Positions 49,990-58,373 of a stretch of DNA of 64,000 nucleotides are shown piece by piece. How positions within the stretch are numbered: position 1 is the stretch's first letter; each line of letters starts with the position of its first letter. Origin of the DNA: Nostoc cf. commune SO-36. Its GTDB lineage: Bacteria > Cyanobacteriota > Cyanobacteriia > Cyanobacteriales > Nostocaceae. The notes under the pieces were generated by a model. That model did no database searches, was not told the DNA's origin, and worked only from the letters and a program-made list of their open reading frames with translations. The stretch is taken from positions 1,054,001-1,118,000 of the forward strand of contig NZ_AP025732.1 in the NCBI RefSeq assembly GCF_023734775.1, in the 5' to 3' direction. The position numbers and the translations under genes are program-made.

Positions 49990-50340
49990 TTCATCTGGCA
50001 CAGCAATATCTATAGATTCTTCTGATTTTAGATAAAACGGGGCTAGATAAAAATCCCCAATAAAAAGTAATGGGTCTACAACTGCCATTCTAACAACATC
50101 TTCTAGTAAAGGTGGGTAATTCAGAAGATTAAAATAACCCATTTTCACCTTATCTAAGAGTTGTTTTTCTAAATCATTAATTTCTACTAAATCTTCTTGC
50201 CATTCGTGAAAGAATGATTCATCTAAAACTAACTCAATACCAAAGTTATCGATTAAATAGCGTAAGTCAGTGTCCTTTGCTTGGATTGTTTGCGTCATAA
50301 GTTTGGGAGAGTGGAGTATAGTAAATTAATTGGCTTTATA

Positions 50341-51594
50341 CTACTCACTAGTTGCTGCTTCTAGCCAAACTTCTACATCATCTGCTAGCAACTTCTGCGC
50401 TGCATCCATCATTGAGGTTGCGATGTCTTTGAGGTCTTCGCGGTTGTTCAAGTAAGTTTTCAGCGCTTCCATTGGGTCAATACTACTACTCGCACTCAAT
50501 TCAGGAATCCGGGGTCTGGCTAATTGACTAACTAATTCTGCTTGAATGGTGTAGGTATGAGCAGGACTTAAAGCAGTATGTAGAGAGGAACTGTCAATTA
50601 AATCCATCTGTTCAGAGCGGAGTTTGTAAATTAGCCGCACTACAGCATCTTGAATATCATACTTGGCGATCGCTTTCATTAACATCGCTTGCGGATCATC
50701 TGCTTTCGAGATATCCACCTCAATGGTGCGGAAAGTCCGAACTGTTAAGGGACAAAATTCCCATTCAACCTTTCCCCGCTCCAGTTCTAGCATCACATAG
50801 CCTTTGTCTTCTTTTTCTTCACTAAAATCTACCCGTTCAATACTCCCTGGATAAATCACCGGCGGGTTGTTGGATTTATTCAGATTTTGGTGGCGGTGGA
50901 CGTGTCCCAAGGCTACATAATCAAAACAAGGTCGCGTCAGCAAAGATAGGGGTAGAGTAAAACCTTTACCCACCGCTAAAAATCGTTCTGCGCCCAAGGT
51001 AGCATTGTCAGACATTAAGTGAGCCAAAAGAACAGTTGGCACATCAGGGTCAAGACGGCGAACTTCCCCTTCTAGAACAACTCGCAGACGTTCTGTTAAT
51101 AGTTGGTTAACTTCTGCCAAAGATAAACCTTCAGTCTCTTGGCGAGTCATTAGAGTGGAACGAGTCAGCCAAGGCAGGGTAATTACTTGCACCTTACCAT
51201 TACGGGTTTCGATACAATGCGTAGTTAATGTATCACCAACAACAAACCCTGGCACTCCCAAAGTGCGGTAAATATTTAAACTTGCTCCTCCCTGTCCTTG
51301 GGAATGTTGGTCGTGGTTGCCTACCAACAGCACTGTCGGAATATTGGCATCCATCAGACGGCGAAACTGGCTAGCAAAAGCTTGTTGTACATAAGGCGGT
51401 GGTGTAGCATCCGGGAAAGCATCGCCACCAAATATCACCATATCAACAGCATCTGTCAGCGCTCGGTCAATACATATAGATAGAGTATTGACAAAATCCT
51501 CTAGTCGTGTATTTAATCCCGTTGCCGGATTAATTCGTCCGTGGGAGAAGCCGCTTCCCATGTGGATGTCCGAGAGATGGAGGATTTTAATCAT
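50341..51594 (-). CDS. sbcD: Exonuclease SbcD-like metallophosphoesterase (417 aa)
   Basis: SbcD/Mre11-type nucleases work with SbcC to open hairpins and process DNA ends. The phosphoesterase core is complete: LSDIHMG (Asp9, His11), IFGGDAFPD, LLVGNHDQHSQG, LLAHLMSD and LGHVHRHQ, all metal ligands present, within residues 1-240. The C-terminal ~170 residues form the capping region (IYPGSIERVDFSEE, then YVMLELERGKVEWEF). The length is normal. The ATG at 51,594 gives MIKILHLSDIH, the usual start. sbcC is not in the window. It follows cysH by 68 bp and precedes the split nuclease gene by 42 bp on the same strand. A short piece of it is duplicated at 48,418-48,459. Confidence 0.92.
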   Translation of the reverse strand: MIKILHLSDIHMGSGFSHGRINPATGLNTRLEDFVNTLSICIDRALTDAVDMVIFGGDAFPDATPPPYVQQAFASQFRRLMDANIPTVLLVGNHDQHSQGQGGASLNIYRTLGVPGFVVGDTLTTHCIETRNGKVQVITLPWLTRSTLMTRQETEGLSLAEVNQLLTERLRVVLEGEVRRLDPDVPTVLLAHLMSDNATLGAERFLAVGKGFTLPLSLLTRPCFDYVALGHVHRHQNLNKSNNPPVIYPGSIERVDFSEEKEDKGYVMLELERGKVEWEFCPLTVRTFRTIEVDISKADDPQAMLMKAIAKYDIQDAVVRLIYKLRSEQMDLIDSSSLHTALSPAHTYTIQAELVSQLARPRIPELSASSSIDPMEALKTYLNNREDLKDIATSMMDAAQKLLADDVEVWLEAATSE

Positions 51595-51637
51595 ATTTGT
51601 CCTTTGTTCTTAGTCATTTGCCCTTTGTCTAATACTA

Positions 51638-51665
51638 ATGACAAATGACAAATGACCAATGACTA
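51638..51665. repeat. Tandem heptamer ATGACAA type, four units
   Basis: ATGACAA, ATGACAA, ATGACCA and ATGACTA lie directly over the end of cysH; the last unit includes its stop codon. Such short tandem repeats are typical of heterocystous cyanobacteria. Confidence 0.8.
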
Positions 51666-52388
51666 AATATGAATTCCGCATTCTGTTTTATCACTTCCCC
51701 GCCAGCGTCCGGCGCGTTCGTCTTCGCCTTCGCCTACTTTGGTGGTAATGGGTTGGTCGCCGATGCTGGGATAACCTTGGTCGTGGAGTGGGTTGTAGAT
51801 GACTCCATGTTCAGCTACGTAAACCCAGCTATCTTGACGTGTCCAAGTAGCGATAGGATTTACTTTCAGCCGACCTTTACCGTCTAATTCAAATATGGGC
51901 ATATTTGCACGGGTTACTGCTTGGTCACGACGGCGGCCAGTAATCCAAGCGACGCTGTTGAGTTCGTCTAAACCCCGTAGTAGTGGTTCAATTTTGGTAA
52001 TGTGGTGGAATTTGGCAATATCTTTGTCCCAGAGTTTATCACCATATTTGGCTTCAAAGGCTTCGCGGGTATCTACATCTGGAGTTTTAAAAGTTTGCAA
52101 ATCCAGGTTGTAGATTTCTATAGCTTTGGCTACCAATTCTAGGCTTTCAGGGAAGTGGTGCAAGGTGTCGAGGAATATCACAGGAACGGGATGCTTCAGT
52201 TCACTGTAAAGAATATGTGTAATTATCATGTCATCCACGTTAAAGGCGCTTGTTTGCACCAGTCCCGTTGGGATATTCTCTATAGACCATGCCAGTATTT
52301 CTTTGGGAGTGGCAGTTTCAAATTGCTCATTTAATTTTTCTAAGTCAAAAGCGATCGCTTGGTTTCTAGATGCCGTGGGGACTGTCAT
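51663..52388 (-). CDS. cysH: Phosphoadenylyl-sulfate reductase (241 aa)
   Basis: CysH reduces PAPS to sulfite using thioredoxin, in assimilatory sulfate reduction in the cytoplasm. The protein shows TSAFNVDDMIITHIL (PP-loop region), VPVIFLDTLHHFPESL, the substrate motif WITGRRRDQAVTRANMP, VNPIATWTRQDSWVYV, YPSIGDQPITTKVGEGEDER, and the C-terminal RWRGSDKTECGIHI with the catalytic Cys237. The two CC pairs that bind a 4Fe-4S cluster in APS reductases are absent, so PAPS is the likely substrate. The ATG at 52,388 gives a normal length. Two direct repeats containing TTCCG-N2-CGGAA lie 64-104 bp upstream. sbcD follows by 68 bp. Confidence 0.95.
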   Translation of the reverse strand: MTVPTASRNQAIAFDLEKLNEQFETATPKEILAWSIENIPTGLVQTSAFNVDDMIITHILYSELKHPVPVIFLDTLHHFPESLELVAKAIEIYNLDLQTFKTPDVDTREAFEAKYGDKLWDKDIAKFHHITKIEPLLRGLDELNSVAWITGRRRDQAVTRANMPIFELDGKGRLKVNPIATWTRQDSWVYVAEHGVIYNPLHDQGYPSIGDQPITTKVGEGEDERAGRWRGSDKTECGIHI

Positions 52389-52451
52389 GATAATCTTCTG
52401 TTCAAATATTTTTACCTTGATTAAGATTTATTTTACCTCACCAAGGCTCAT

Positions 52452-52492
52452 ATTCCGCTCGGAAATGAGGTAATTATTCTGTTCGGAAATTA
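52452..52492. promoter_or_regulatory. Paired operator-like repeats upstream of cysH
   Basis: ATTCCGCTCGGAAATGA (52452-52468) and ATTCTGTTCGGAAATTA (52476-52492) are direct repeats 24 bp apart, 13 of 17 or more bases alike. The first contains a perfect palindrome, TTCCG-CT-CGGAA. The position (-64 to -104 from cysH ATG) and the spacing of just over two helical turns suit a dimeric regulator. Confidence 0.5.
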
Positions 52493-52688
52493 CTACATTT
52501 TCTAAATGGAGAATGGGAAGTGGGGAAATCAGGAGAATAACTAATTATAAGTAAAAATTAACACCTAACTATAAATGAAGCATTTACTAAGAAACTTTAC
52601 GGAAATTTAAGTTTTACAATGGTTATATAGATATTTATACTGACTTTGATATGGTTAAGAAACAATTAATAAAAAGGATTTTACTTAA

Positions 52689-52793
52689 ATGAACACTTCA
52701 AAATCTCCCAATCGTTTAAGCGAATCTATAATTATGGGCGCTTTGATGATGTTGACCAGCGTTGGCATTATTACAATAATGAACTTTTTCTAA
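52689..52793 (+). CDS. Possible 34-aa membrane microprotein
   Basis: ATG at 52,689 follows AAAAGGAT by about 9 bases, a good ribosome site. The product is 34 residues: a polar start MNTSKSPNRLSES, then a hydrophobic helix IIMGALMMLTSVGIITIM, and NFF at the end. A terminator-like hairpin follows within 40 bp. The ribosome site, helix and terminator together suggest a real small transmembrane protein. No family was recognised; small subunits of thylakoid or respiratory complexes have this shape, but that is only a comparison. Confidence 0.5.
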   Translation: MNTSKSPNRLSESIIMGALMMLTSVGIITIMNFF

Positions 52794-52830
52794 AATCAAA
52801 ATTTCTAATTTTAGCAATAAAACTTTACAC

Positions 52831-52866
52831 AGCCCGGCTCAAAACTGAGTGGGGCTTTTACTTTTC
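52831..52866 (+). terminator. Rho-independent terminator after the microprotein
   Basis: AGCCCGGCTCA and TGAGTGGGGCT pair over 11 positions (one mismatch, one G:T) around AAAC, followed by a T-rich run TTTTACTTTT. Confidence 0.75.
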
Positions 52867-52913
52867 TGATGCACATATATAGCCGTTCTCGCTTGCGTCA
52901 AATACTAGCATTC

Positions 52914-52941
52914 GTAGGGGCACAGCATACTGTGCCCCTAC
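52914..52941. repeat. Dispersed hairpin repeat
   Basis: GTAGGGGCACAG and CTGTGCCCCTAC form a perfect 12-bp stem with a CATA loop. A relative (GTAGGGGCG/CGCCCCTAC) lies at 63170-63197. Confidence 0.75.
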
Positions 52942-53334
52942 CACATATCGTGGTGTAACTGCATTCAAACAATAAGTGCTGTATATAACGGTGTATATTA
53001 CAGCTATTTTCATGATTTCTGCTGTAAGCCTCTTCTGTGACTTTCAGCAGAGAAAAATTTAGGGCTTATACATTGCATTGACAGGAATTTGAGTATTGTC
53101 CGATTTTGTAGCTATCCCGGCTGAACTCCTCAAGAAAAACAGCTTTCTTCAACAAATAACTAAGCTTAGTGCCATTCAATCTTAGTTGAAGTGAGTTTTG
53201 TAGCCAGTTAGGGAAGACTATTAATAGCTATACATGGTGCTTAATTAAAAGATTTTAGTGCTTCACTAATTTTCGTTTAACTTAGTGCCATTGATGCTTG
53301 TCCCATCTAAAAATATCGAGAAAATAAGACCATC

Positions 53335-53868
53335 ATGGTTGACATATCTTCGATCGACAACCAAATAAAATCCTTAGAATTACCCATCGAGCGCGATCAG
53401 TTTCTGCGTACAATGATTCGAGAATTGGCTGGAACCCTACAAGATGTCGTTGGAATTGAACAGGCAGAAGGCTTTTTGAATGTAGTCGGCTATCGAACAG
53501 GTCAACATGTCAATCATATCTACCAGAACGCTTTGCAACTGTCAAATCTTTCTCGTAACCAGGTAACTGCCGTCCTCATAGATTGGAAACGCCGGATTCA
53601 AGGCGACTTTTACGTAATTGAAGAAACTGATGAGAAGATCGTTTTAGGCAATCGCAAATGCCCCTTTGCAGAACAGGTAGAGGGGCGCGAAAGCATGTGT
53701 GTCATGACATCTAATATTTTTGGCGCGATCGCAGCTGACAACCTCGGCTACGCAAGAGTCGAGTTACAAGACACAATTGCCAGAGGCGCACAAGAATGCA
53801 AAATCGTCATTTATCTCCAACCTAGCGAAGAATTAGACTTTACAGCACAAGAATACTTTAAAGCATAG
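53335..53868 (+). CDS. Sensor protein, V4R/methanogen-output-domain-like (177 aa)
   Basis: The product MVDISSIDNQIKSLELPIER to EEYFKA type end has no membrane segment. The central and C-terminal part (AGTLQDVVGIEQAEGFLNVV, then GYRTGQHVNHIY; later NRKCPFAEQVEGRESMCVMT and ARGAQECKIVIYL) resembles the small V4R-related domains called methanogen output domain 1 in signalling proteins. Cysteines at CPF, MCVM and ECK are spaced as in the metal- or thiol-containing V4R fold. A histidine kinase starts 56 bp downstream on the same strand, so the two probably form one signalling unit in which this protein senses a ligand or redox state. The signal is unknown. Confidence 0.6.
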   Translation: MVDISSIDNQIKSLELPIERDQFLRTMIRELAGTLQDVVGIEQAEGFLNVVGYRTGQHVNHIYQNALQLSNLSRNQVTAVLIDWKRRIQGDFYVIEETDEKIVLGNRKCPFAEQVEGRESMCVMTSNIFGAIAADNLGYARVELQDTIARGAQECKIVIYLQPSEELDFTAQEYFKA

Positions 53869-53924
53869 TTTAGTCTCTTCACTTTTACCCCGTCAGTGCT
53901 AAGAGCAACGGTAAAGATCCCCGC

Positions 53925-55238
53925 ATGACACCCGATCAATTTTTAAAGTTTGCCCAGGTTTTACCAGAGCCTCTGCTTCTTGTGACTAGCGCAGGTGAAA
54001 TTTTAGCAGTCAATCAAGCTGCTGCCAAACTTTTTAACAAGAGCAGTAAAGCACTGATTGGTCAACATCTTACCGAGTTGGTCACTGATTCTTCAGAGAA
54101 GGTTATCGACTATCTTCGAGCTTGCTCCCAAAGTCGTCAAATGACTTTGGGAGCTTTAACCATCCACCAAGTCCAAGGAGAGGGAATTGTTTGTCGTAGT
54201 CAAGGATCGTTGATCCAACCGCGATCGCCAGAAAGCCCAGCTATTAATTTGCTGCGGTTAGAAAAGCGAACTAGCGATCAATTCGTTTTGCTTAACCAAA
54301 AAATTCATGCGCTGAGTAAAGAAATTCAACAGCGCCAACGCATTGAGGTAGAACTCTCCCAAGCGAATGAAACCTTAAGAGAAACTCTGATCAAACTACA
54401 AAATGCCCTGGAAGCTGTCCAAACGGAAAAGATGTCTGGGCTAGGACATTTAGTCGCAGGGATTGCCCATGAAATTAATAATCCAATTAGCTTTATTTAT
54501 GGAAATCTCACCTATGCGGGTGAATACTATGATGATTTGCTGAAACTGATTCATCTCTATCAGCAAGAATATCCCAATCCGAGCCTAGTGATTCAGCAGG
54601 AAATCAAAGCCCTGGATCTTGATTTTCTTCAAAAGGATATTAAAAAATTACTTCAATCAATGCAGACAGGTTCCGAGCGGATTAGCGAGATTGTTAAATC
54701 TTTGCGAAACTTCTCTCGGTTAGACGAAGCAACATTCAAGATCGTTGATATTCATGAGGGTTTAGAGGCTGCATTGATGATTTTACAAAGTCGCCTTAAC
54801 CCTAGCAAGCGGCATTCTGGTATTGAAGTAATTAAGGAATATGGAGAATTGCCTTGGCTTTGTTGTTATCCTGGACAACTCAATCAAGTGTTTATGAATC
54901 TCCTGAATAATGCGATCGATGCTTTAGAAGAAGCTGAACAAGTTAGGTCATCGCCAGAATCAATGCAAAATTATCCTAGCCGGATCTGGATTCACACAGA
55001 GAAACTAAACGATCGCTACATTAGAATTCGTATCAAGGATAACGGTAGCGGAATCCCTACTGAGATTCAGCATCAGATATTTAATCCCTTTTTCACCACT
55101 AAGCCAGTCGGCAAAGGAACAGGATTAGGATTATCGATTTGTTACCAAATTATCGAGAGCCATGATGGTCGAATTAATGTGATATCTGATCCAGATTGGG
55201 GAACTGAATTTAGTATTGAGTTACCCATTATTTACTAA
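53925..55238 (+). CDS. PAS-domain sensor histidine kinase (437 aa)
   Basis: It has an N-terminal PAS domain (residues ~5-70: LPEPLLLVTSAGEILAVNQA), a coiled coil at ~125-170 (LNQKIHALSKEIQQRQRIEV), HisKA with the phospho-acceptor His182 in GIAHEINNP, and HATPase: N-box NLLNNAIDALEEA, G1 DNGSGIP, F-box FNPFFTTKPVG, G2 GKGTGLGLSICYQI. There is no transmembrane segment, so it is a cytoplasmic sensor. No response regulator is adjacent. The kinase is of the type ending at the ATPase domain with normal length. The start ATG 53,925 is 56 bp after the V4R-like gene. Confidence 0.92.
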   Translation: MTPDQFLKFAQVLPEPLLLVTSAGEILAVNQAAAKLFNKSSKALIGQHLTELVTDSSEKVIDYLRACSQSRQMTLGALTIHQVQGEGIVCRSQGSLIQPRSPESPAINLLRLEKRTSDQFVLLNQKIHALSKEIQQRQRIEVELSQANETLRETLIKLQNALEAVQTEKMSGLGHLVAGIAHEINNPISFIYGNLTYAGEYYDDLLKLIHLYQQEYPNPSLVIQQEIKALDLDFLQKDIKKLLQSMQTGSERISEIVKSLRNFSRLDEATFKIVDIHEGLEAALMILQSRLNPSKRHSGIEVIKEYGELPWLCCYPGQLNQVFMNLLNNAIDALEEAEQVRSSPESMQNYPSRIWIHTEKLNDRYIRIRIKDNGSGIPTEIQHQIFNPFFTTKPVGKGTGLGLSICYQIIESHDGRINVISDPDWGTEFSIELPIIY

Positions 55239-55282
55239 TAAAATTGAATAATTTTACATAGGGATGCGATCGCTATTTACCC

Positions 55283-56872
55283 CTAGTGACCAATTGGCGC
55301 TTTTGCTCCGGCACCGCCTTTACCCAAGAATAATAATAGAGGTAATGAGCAAAGAAATGCTATACCTACGACTCGAAAGCAATCTGCATAAGACAAAACA
55401 GCAGCTTGGGTATCTACCGTTTGACTTAATAAAGCTAGTGCTTGTTGTTGAGCCGTTGTCGCATCTATACCTTGACTTTGGAGCGCCCCGTTGAGTGCAT
55501 TGAGGCGTTGATTCGTTTCTGGATCATAAGGACTAAGGTTTGCTAACAAGATGGCTCGATGAAAAGCGTGTCGTCGATCAAGTAAGGTGGTAAGTAGGGC
55601 AATGCCGATGCTACCACCCAGTTGTCGGGTGAGGTTGTAGAAACCAGAGCCGGCAGAAATATCCTGTTTGGGTAGCCCTCCTAATGTTGCCAGACTTAAG
55701 GGGAGAAACATTAATACAGTAAAAGCCCCACGCCATAGCAAAGGCCAAAATAAATCATCTGTGCCTGTTTGTGGGGTAATTGCTGCTAGTTGAAACATGA
55801 CTCCAGATGTACCGACAGCACCCATTGCAATTAAAATTCGAGCATCGATTTTGGTGGATAGCTTACCTAATAGAACCATGACGATCGCAGATGCTAAAGC
55901 ACCAGGTGCTAACAATAATCCTGTCTGCGTTGCCGTAAAGTGCAACACACTCTGAGCAAATATCGGTACAGCAAAGAGTGCGCCATAAAGCCCCATCCCC
56001 ACCACTGCTGATAATACACTTCCAGCAGCTAAAGAGCGGTGACGCAAAACTCTTAAATCAACGGCAGGATGGGCTATTTTCAATTCGTACCAAATAAATA
56101 GTCCCAATCCGATAATACTGGCGATCGCTAACGTGGTGATGAAACCGGAGGAAAACCAGTCTTCTTTCTCTCCTTCCTCTAATAAAGTTTGCATACAGCC
56201 AATCGCAATCACCAAAAACCCAATCCCGAACCAATCAACGGCTTGGCTTTGTGTCTGGCTCTTGTCTTTGTCTTTGGGCAAAAATATCACAGACATCGCC
56301 ACTGCAATGATCCCGAAGGGAATATTAACAAAGAAAATCCAGCGCCAGCCCAACCCATCTACCAAAAATCCCCCTAAAGTCGGGCCGATGGCTGGCCCGG
56401 CAATTACACCCACCCCAAAAACTGCCTGTGCCAAACCTTGTTCAGCAGGTGGAAAAGTCTCGAACAAAATCGCTTGGGCTTTAGCTAGCAACCCGCCACC
56501 ACATAAACCTTGAAGAATTCGAGAAAAAACTAGCATCGGTAAATTGAATGCCAACCCGCATAAAACTGAGGCAAGGGTAAAGCCAATCAACGAGAAAATA
56601 AAATAAGTTTTGCGCCCAAAGTAATCTCCTAGCCATGCAGATAAGGGAATTAAGACAACATTGGCGATCGCATATCCAGTTACCACCCACCCTACTTCAC
56701 TGACAGTTGCACCAAGGCTAGCCTGTATATCAGTCAAAGCAACGTTGACAATACTAGTATCAATAACTTCTAAAATCGCACCCAGGGAAGCCGTAAAAGC
56801 GATCGCCCACTTCAATGGCCCGTGGACATAACCAAATTGGTCAAAACTAGAATCTTTAATGTTAGTAGCCAT
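55283..56872 (-). CDS. DHA2-type MFS multidrug exporter (EmrB/QacA-like, ~529 aa)
   Basis: About 14 hydrophobic segments fit the DHA2 drug:H+ antiporters of the inner membrane. Motifs: IDTSIVNVALTDIQASLG (motif D1), GWVVTGYAIANVVLIPLSAW, LGDYFGRKTYF (motif A), RILQGLCGGGLL (motif B), and GVGVIAGPAIGPTLGGFLVD (motif C, drug antiporter signature). The ATG at 56,872 (MATNIKDSS) is preferred; the longer frame to 56,914 needs a TTG start. It is divergent from a tetR gene with a 19-bp palindrome between, so repression by that regulator is likely. The C-terminal end is short and hydrophobic; there is no membrane-fusion partner nearby. Confidence 0.9.
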   Translation of the reverse strand: MATNIKDSSFDQFGYVHGPLKWAIAFTASLGAILEVIDTSIVNVALTDIQASLGATVSEVGWVVTGYAIANVVLIPLSAWLGDYFGRKTYFIFSLIGFTLASVLCGLAFNLPMLVFSRILQGLCGGGLLAKAQAILFETFPPAEQGLAQAVFGVGVIAGPAIGPTLGGFLVDGLGWRWIFFVNIPFGIIAVAMSVIFLPKDKDKSQTQSQAVDWFGIGFLVIAIGCMQTLLEEGEKEDWFSSGFITTLAIASIIGLGLFIWYELKIAHPAVDLRVLRHRSLAAGSVLSAVVGMGLYGALFAVPIFAQSVLHFTATQTGLLLAPGALASAIVMVLLGKLSTKIDARILIAMGAVGTSGVMFQLAAITPQTGTDDLFWPLLWRGAFTVLMFLPLSLATLGGLPKQDISAGSGFYNLTRQLGGSIGIALLTTLLDRRHAFHRAILLANLSPYDPETNQRLNALNGALQSQGIDATTAQQQALALLSQTVDTQAAVLSYADCFRVVGIAFLCSLPLLLFLGKGGAGAKAPIGH

Positions 56873-56958
56873 TGTTAGCACAAATAATATTTGGGAGATA
56901 TCAAGCAATGCCAAGGCTTTGCACGCTTACGCCAAAGCTAAAATTAAATTTTGTATAT

Positions 56959-56977
56959 ATACGCTACGGTAGCGTAT
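56959..56977. promoter_or_regulatory. 19-bp perfect palindrome, likely TetR operator
   Basis: ATACGCTAC-G-GTAGCGTAT lies in the gap between the exporter and the TetR gene, 87 bp upstream of the exporter's ATG. TetR repressors typically bind such palindromes in the intergenic space of divergent pairs. Confidence 0.75.
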
Positions 56978-57168
56978 CATATTAAAACGGTCAAGGAGAC
57001 TTCAATAAAAAGCAGCAGAAATACTTATGCTAAAGATGGATGGTCATTCCTGCTGTTTTCGTGCATGAGAACTGGGTTATAGGGCTTATTTGTTCCCCAG
57101 ATGCTATGTTCTATGCCCAAAAGTAAAAGCAAATGGCCAAGAAAATATTGCTTGAGGATGAGATTTTG

Positions 57169-57765
57169 ATGAATAAGCAAATCAATAGCACCTCTGGACG
57201 CCCACGCAGCATCCACGCCGATCAAGCTATTCTGCAAGCGACCTTAGACTTGCTTGCAGAGGTAGGATATGAAAGCATGAGTATAGAAGCGATCGCTTCC
57301 CGTGCTGGAGTTGGTAAAACGACGATTTATCGGCGTTACACTTCCAAAGAAGAACTAGTTGCAGACGCGATAGAAAGTTTGAGAGATGATTTAGCGATCC
57401 CCGATACTGGCAGCTTTTGGGGAGACATGGATATCTTAATTAATAATGCCGCCAAAAAAATAGATAGTCCCCTTGGTCGTCAGACACTCGCCTTGATAAT
57501 TAGTACAGCGTCTAGCAATCCTCAGTTTGCCGAGGTTTACTGGACAAAATATACAAAACTCCGACGTGAAGCCTTTGCTAAAGTACTTGAGCGTGCCAAG
57601 TCTAGAGACGAAATTCACAAAAAGGCAGATGTAGACCTAATTATCGACCTTGTGAGCGGGTCACTATATTATGCACTAATCTTCAAACCTACAAGCGAAC
57701 CAGTAGAAGCATATATGCGCCGCACCATGAATCTTCTCCTCCAAGGGATTGGGAATGGCGCATAG
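57169..57765 (+). CDS. TetR-family transcriptional regulator (~198 aa)
   Basis: The N-terminal helix-turn-helix is clear (GYESMSIEAIASRAGVGKTT, then IYRRYTSKEELVADAI). The C-terminal ligand domain (residues ~75-195) is of the AcrR-like TetR_C type with LIISTASSNPQFAEVYW. The upstream ATG at 57,133 is open but lacks a ribosome site; ATG 57,169 (MNKQINSTSGRPRS) has GAGG 11 bases upstream and gives the usual length. It is divergent from the exporter and probably represses both genes until an inducer binds. Confidence 0.88.
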   Translation: MNKQINSTSGRPRSIHADQAILQATLDLLAEVGYESMSIEAIASRAGVGKTTIYRRYTSKEELVADAIESLRDDLAIPDTGSFWGDMDILINNAAKKIDSPLGRQTLALIISTASSNPQFAEVYWTKYTKLRREAFAKVLERAKSRDEIHKKADVDLIIDLVSGSLYYALIFKPTSEPVEAYMRRTMNLLLQGIGNGA

Positions 57766-57815
57766 GGAATGGGGCATTGGGCATGGGGCATGGAGAATAG
57801 GGGGATGAGGGAGAA
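57751..57815. repeat. GGGCATG-type short tandem repeats
   Basis: Degenerate repeats GGGAATGG, GGGCATTG, GGGCATGG, GGGCATGG and GAGAATAGG follow the tetR stop. This is typical cyanobacterial short-repeat DNA. Confidence 0.6.
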
Positions 57816-57912
57816 CAATTAATAACCAATGCCCAACTTGTTAGCAAAATAACTTTTCAGTATAGGTCATAAATGAGATGATGGAGAAATTAGAGAAAAA
57901 GGTGAACAATTG

Positions 57913-58266
57913 TTATTTTTCTCCCTCCGCTTCTGGTTGCAGAATGGCATCACAATATTGAATGAGGGTTGTCAAGCGATCGCTAATCGTTTGAAGTCTC
58001 GTTTGTGCAGTAGATGCTTGCCGCGCTCCTTGGAAAAACATTACATCCATTTCCAACAGGCGCAATTGCTTGCTCATCTCCGTTTGATAAGACTGAACTC
58101 GCCAGTTTTCATCAGCCAAAGGCACAATCTGCTGCCCAAAAAATTGCTGCAATGAGGCTACACGCCGCCGCAGTTCGGGTGCAACAATTTGGGTAGTTGT
58201 GGCATCTGAGCGTAATTGCTCTAGTAAGGTTACGAGTGCCAGATATTTCTCACGGTTTAAAGACAT
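57913..58266 (-). CDS. PatD-like small protein (117 aa)
   Basis: It encodes 117 residues starting MSLNREKYLALVTLLEQLRS, predicted all-helical (PELRRRVASLQQFFGQQIVP, MSKQLRLLEMDVMFFQGARQ, LQTISDRLTTLIQYCDAIL). The size, helical character and the DVMFFQGARQ...RL..LIQYC pattern recall the heterocyst-frequency protein PatD of Anabaena, a small soluble protein that limits heterocyst numbers. This rests on memory of the family, not a search. The next gene on the other strand is the (p)ppGpp enzyme; the two are divergent with 298 bp between. Confidence 0.5.
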   Translation of the reverse strand: MSLNREKYLALVTLLEQLRSDATTTQIVAPELRRRVASLQQFFGQQIVPLADENWRVQSYQTEMSKQLRLLEMDVMFFQGARQASTAQTRLQTISDRLTTLIQYCDAILQPEAEGEK

Positions 58267-58345
58267 CGACTGGTAGTTAAGATAGTATTAATGTCAAGTA
58301 ATTTTTCTTTTACAATAAACTTCTCTTTTAGACTTATCAGCACTA

Positions 58346-58373
58346 AAAGCCTCAAATCGTTATTTGAGGCTTT
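58346..58373. terminator. Strong 12-bp hairpin between divergent genes
   Basis: AAAGCCTCAAAT and ATTTGAGGCTTT pair perfectly around CGTT, with TTTAG or TTTG on either side. It looks like a bidirectional terminator although it stands 192 bp upstream of the (p)ppGpp gene and 80 bp upstream of the PatD-like gene. It may end a small RNA or act as an attenuator. Confidence 0.65.

Larger units (their letters stand above)
48489..50298 (-). pseudogene. PD-(D/E)XK nuclease-like protein (type I R-subunit N-domain-like), split by an insertion sequence
   Basis: The N-terminal part (ATG at 50,298) reads MTQTIQAKDTDLRYLIDNFG to SIDIAVPDEDV (105 residues) and is cut at 49,982-49,989. The C-terminal part resumes at 48,802-48,809 as VIIKGRIDTLVLKEQLWVMI, then IESKRASFS, and ends LKRLTQLVSA. 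Removing the element and one copy of its 8-bp target duplication rejoins the frame exactly, PDEDV+IIKGRID, giving ~209 residues. GRID...IIESK fits the D...ExK core of PD-(D/E)XK nucleases. Cyanobacterial relatives are usually labelled restriction endonuclease subunit R, but they stand alone without a helicase. It follows sbcD by 42 bp on the same strand. It is inactive as found. Confidence 0.85.
52794..53334. other. Intergenic region with terminator and dispersed repeats
   Basis: It holds the terminator at 52831-52866, a hairpin repeat at 52914-52941 and a 12-bp direct repeat CTTAGTGCCATT at 53165-53176 and 53281-53292, the second ending 42 bp before the next gene. Nothing else was recognised. 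Confidence 0.55.

Noticed and set aside
56133..56513. 126-codon + strand frame within the exporter
   Set aside because: It is an antisense shadow of conserved MFS coding and is rich in Pro/Lys/Asn without motifs.
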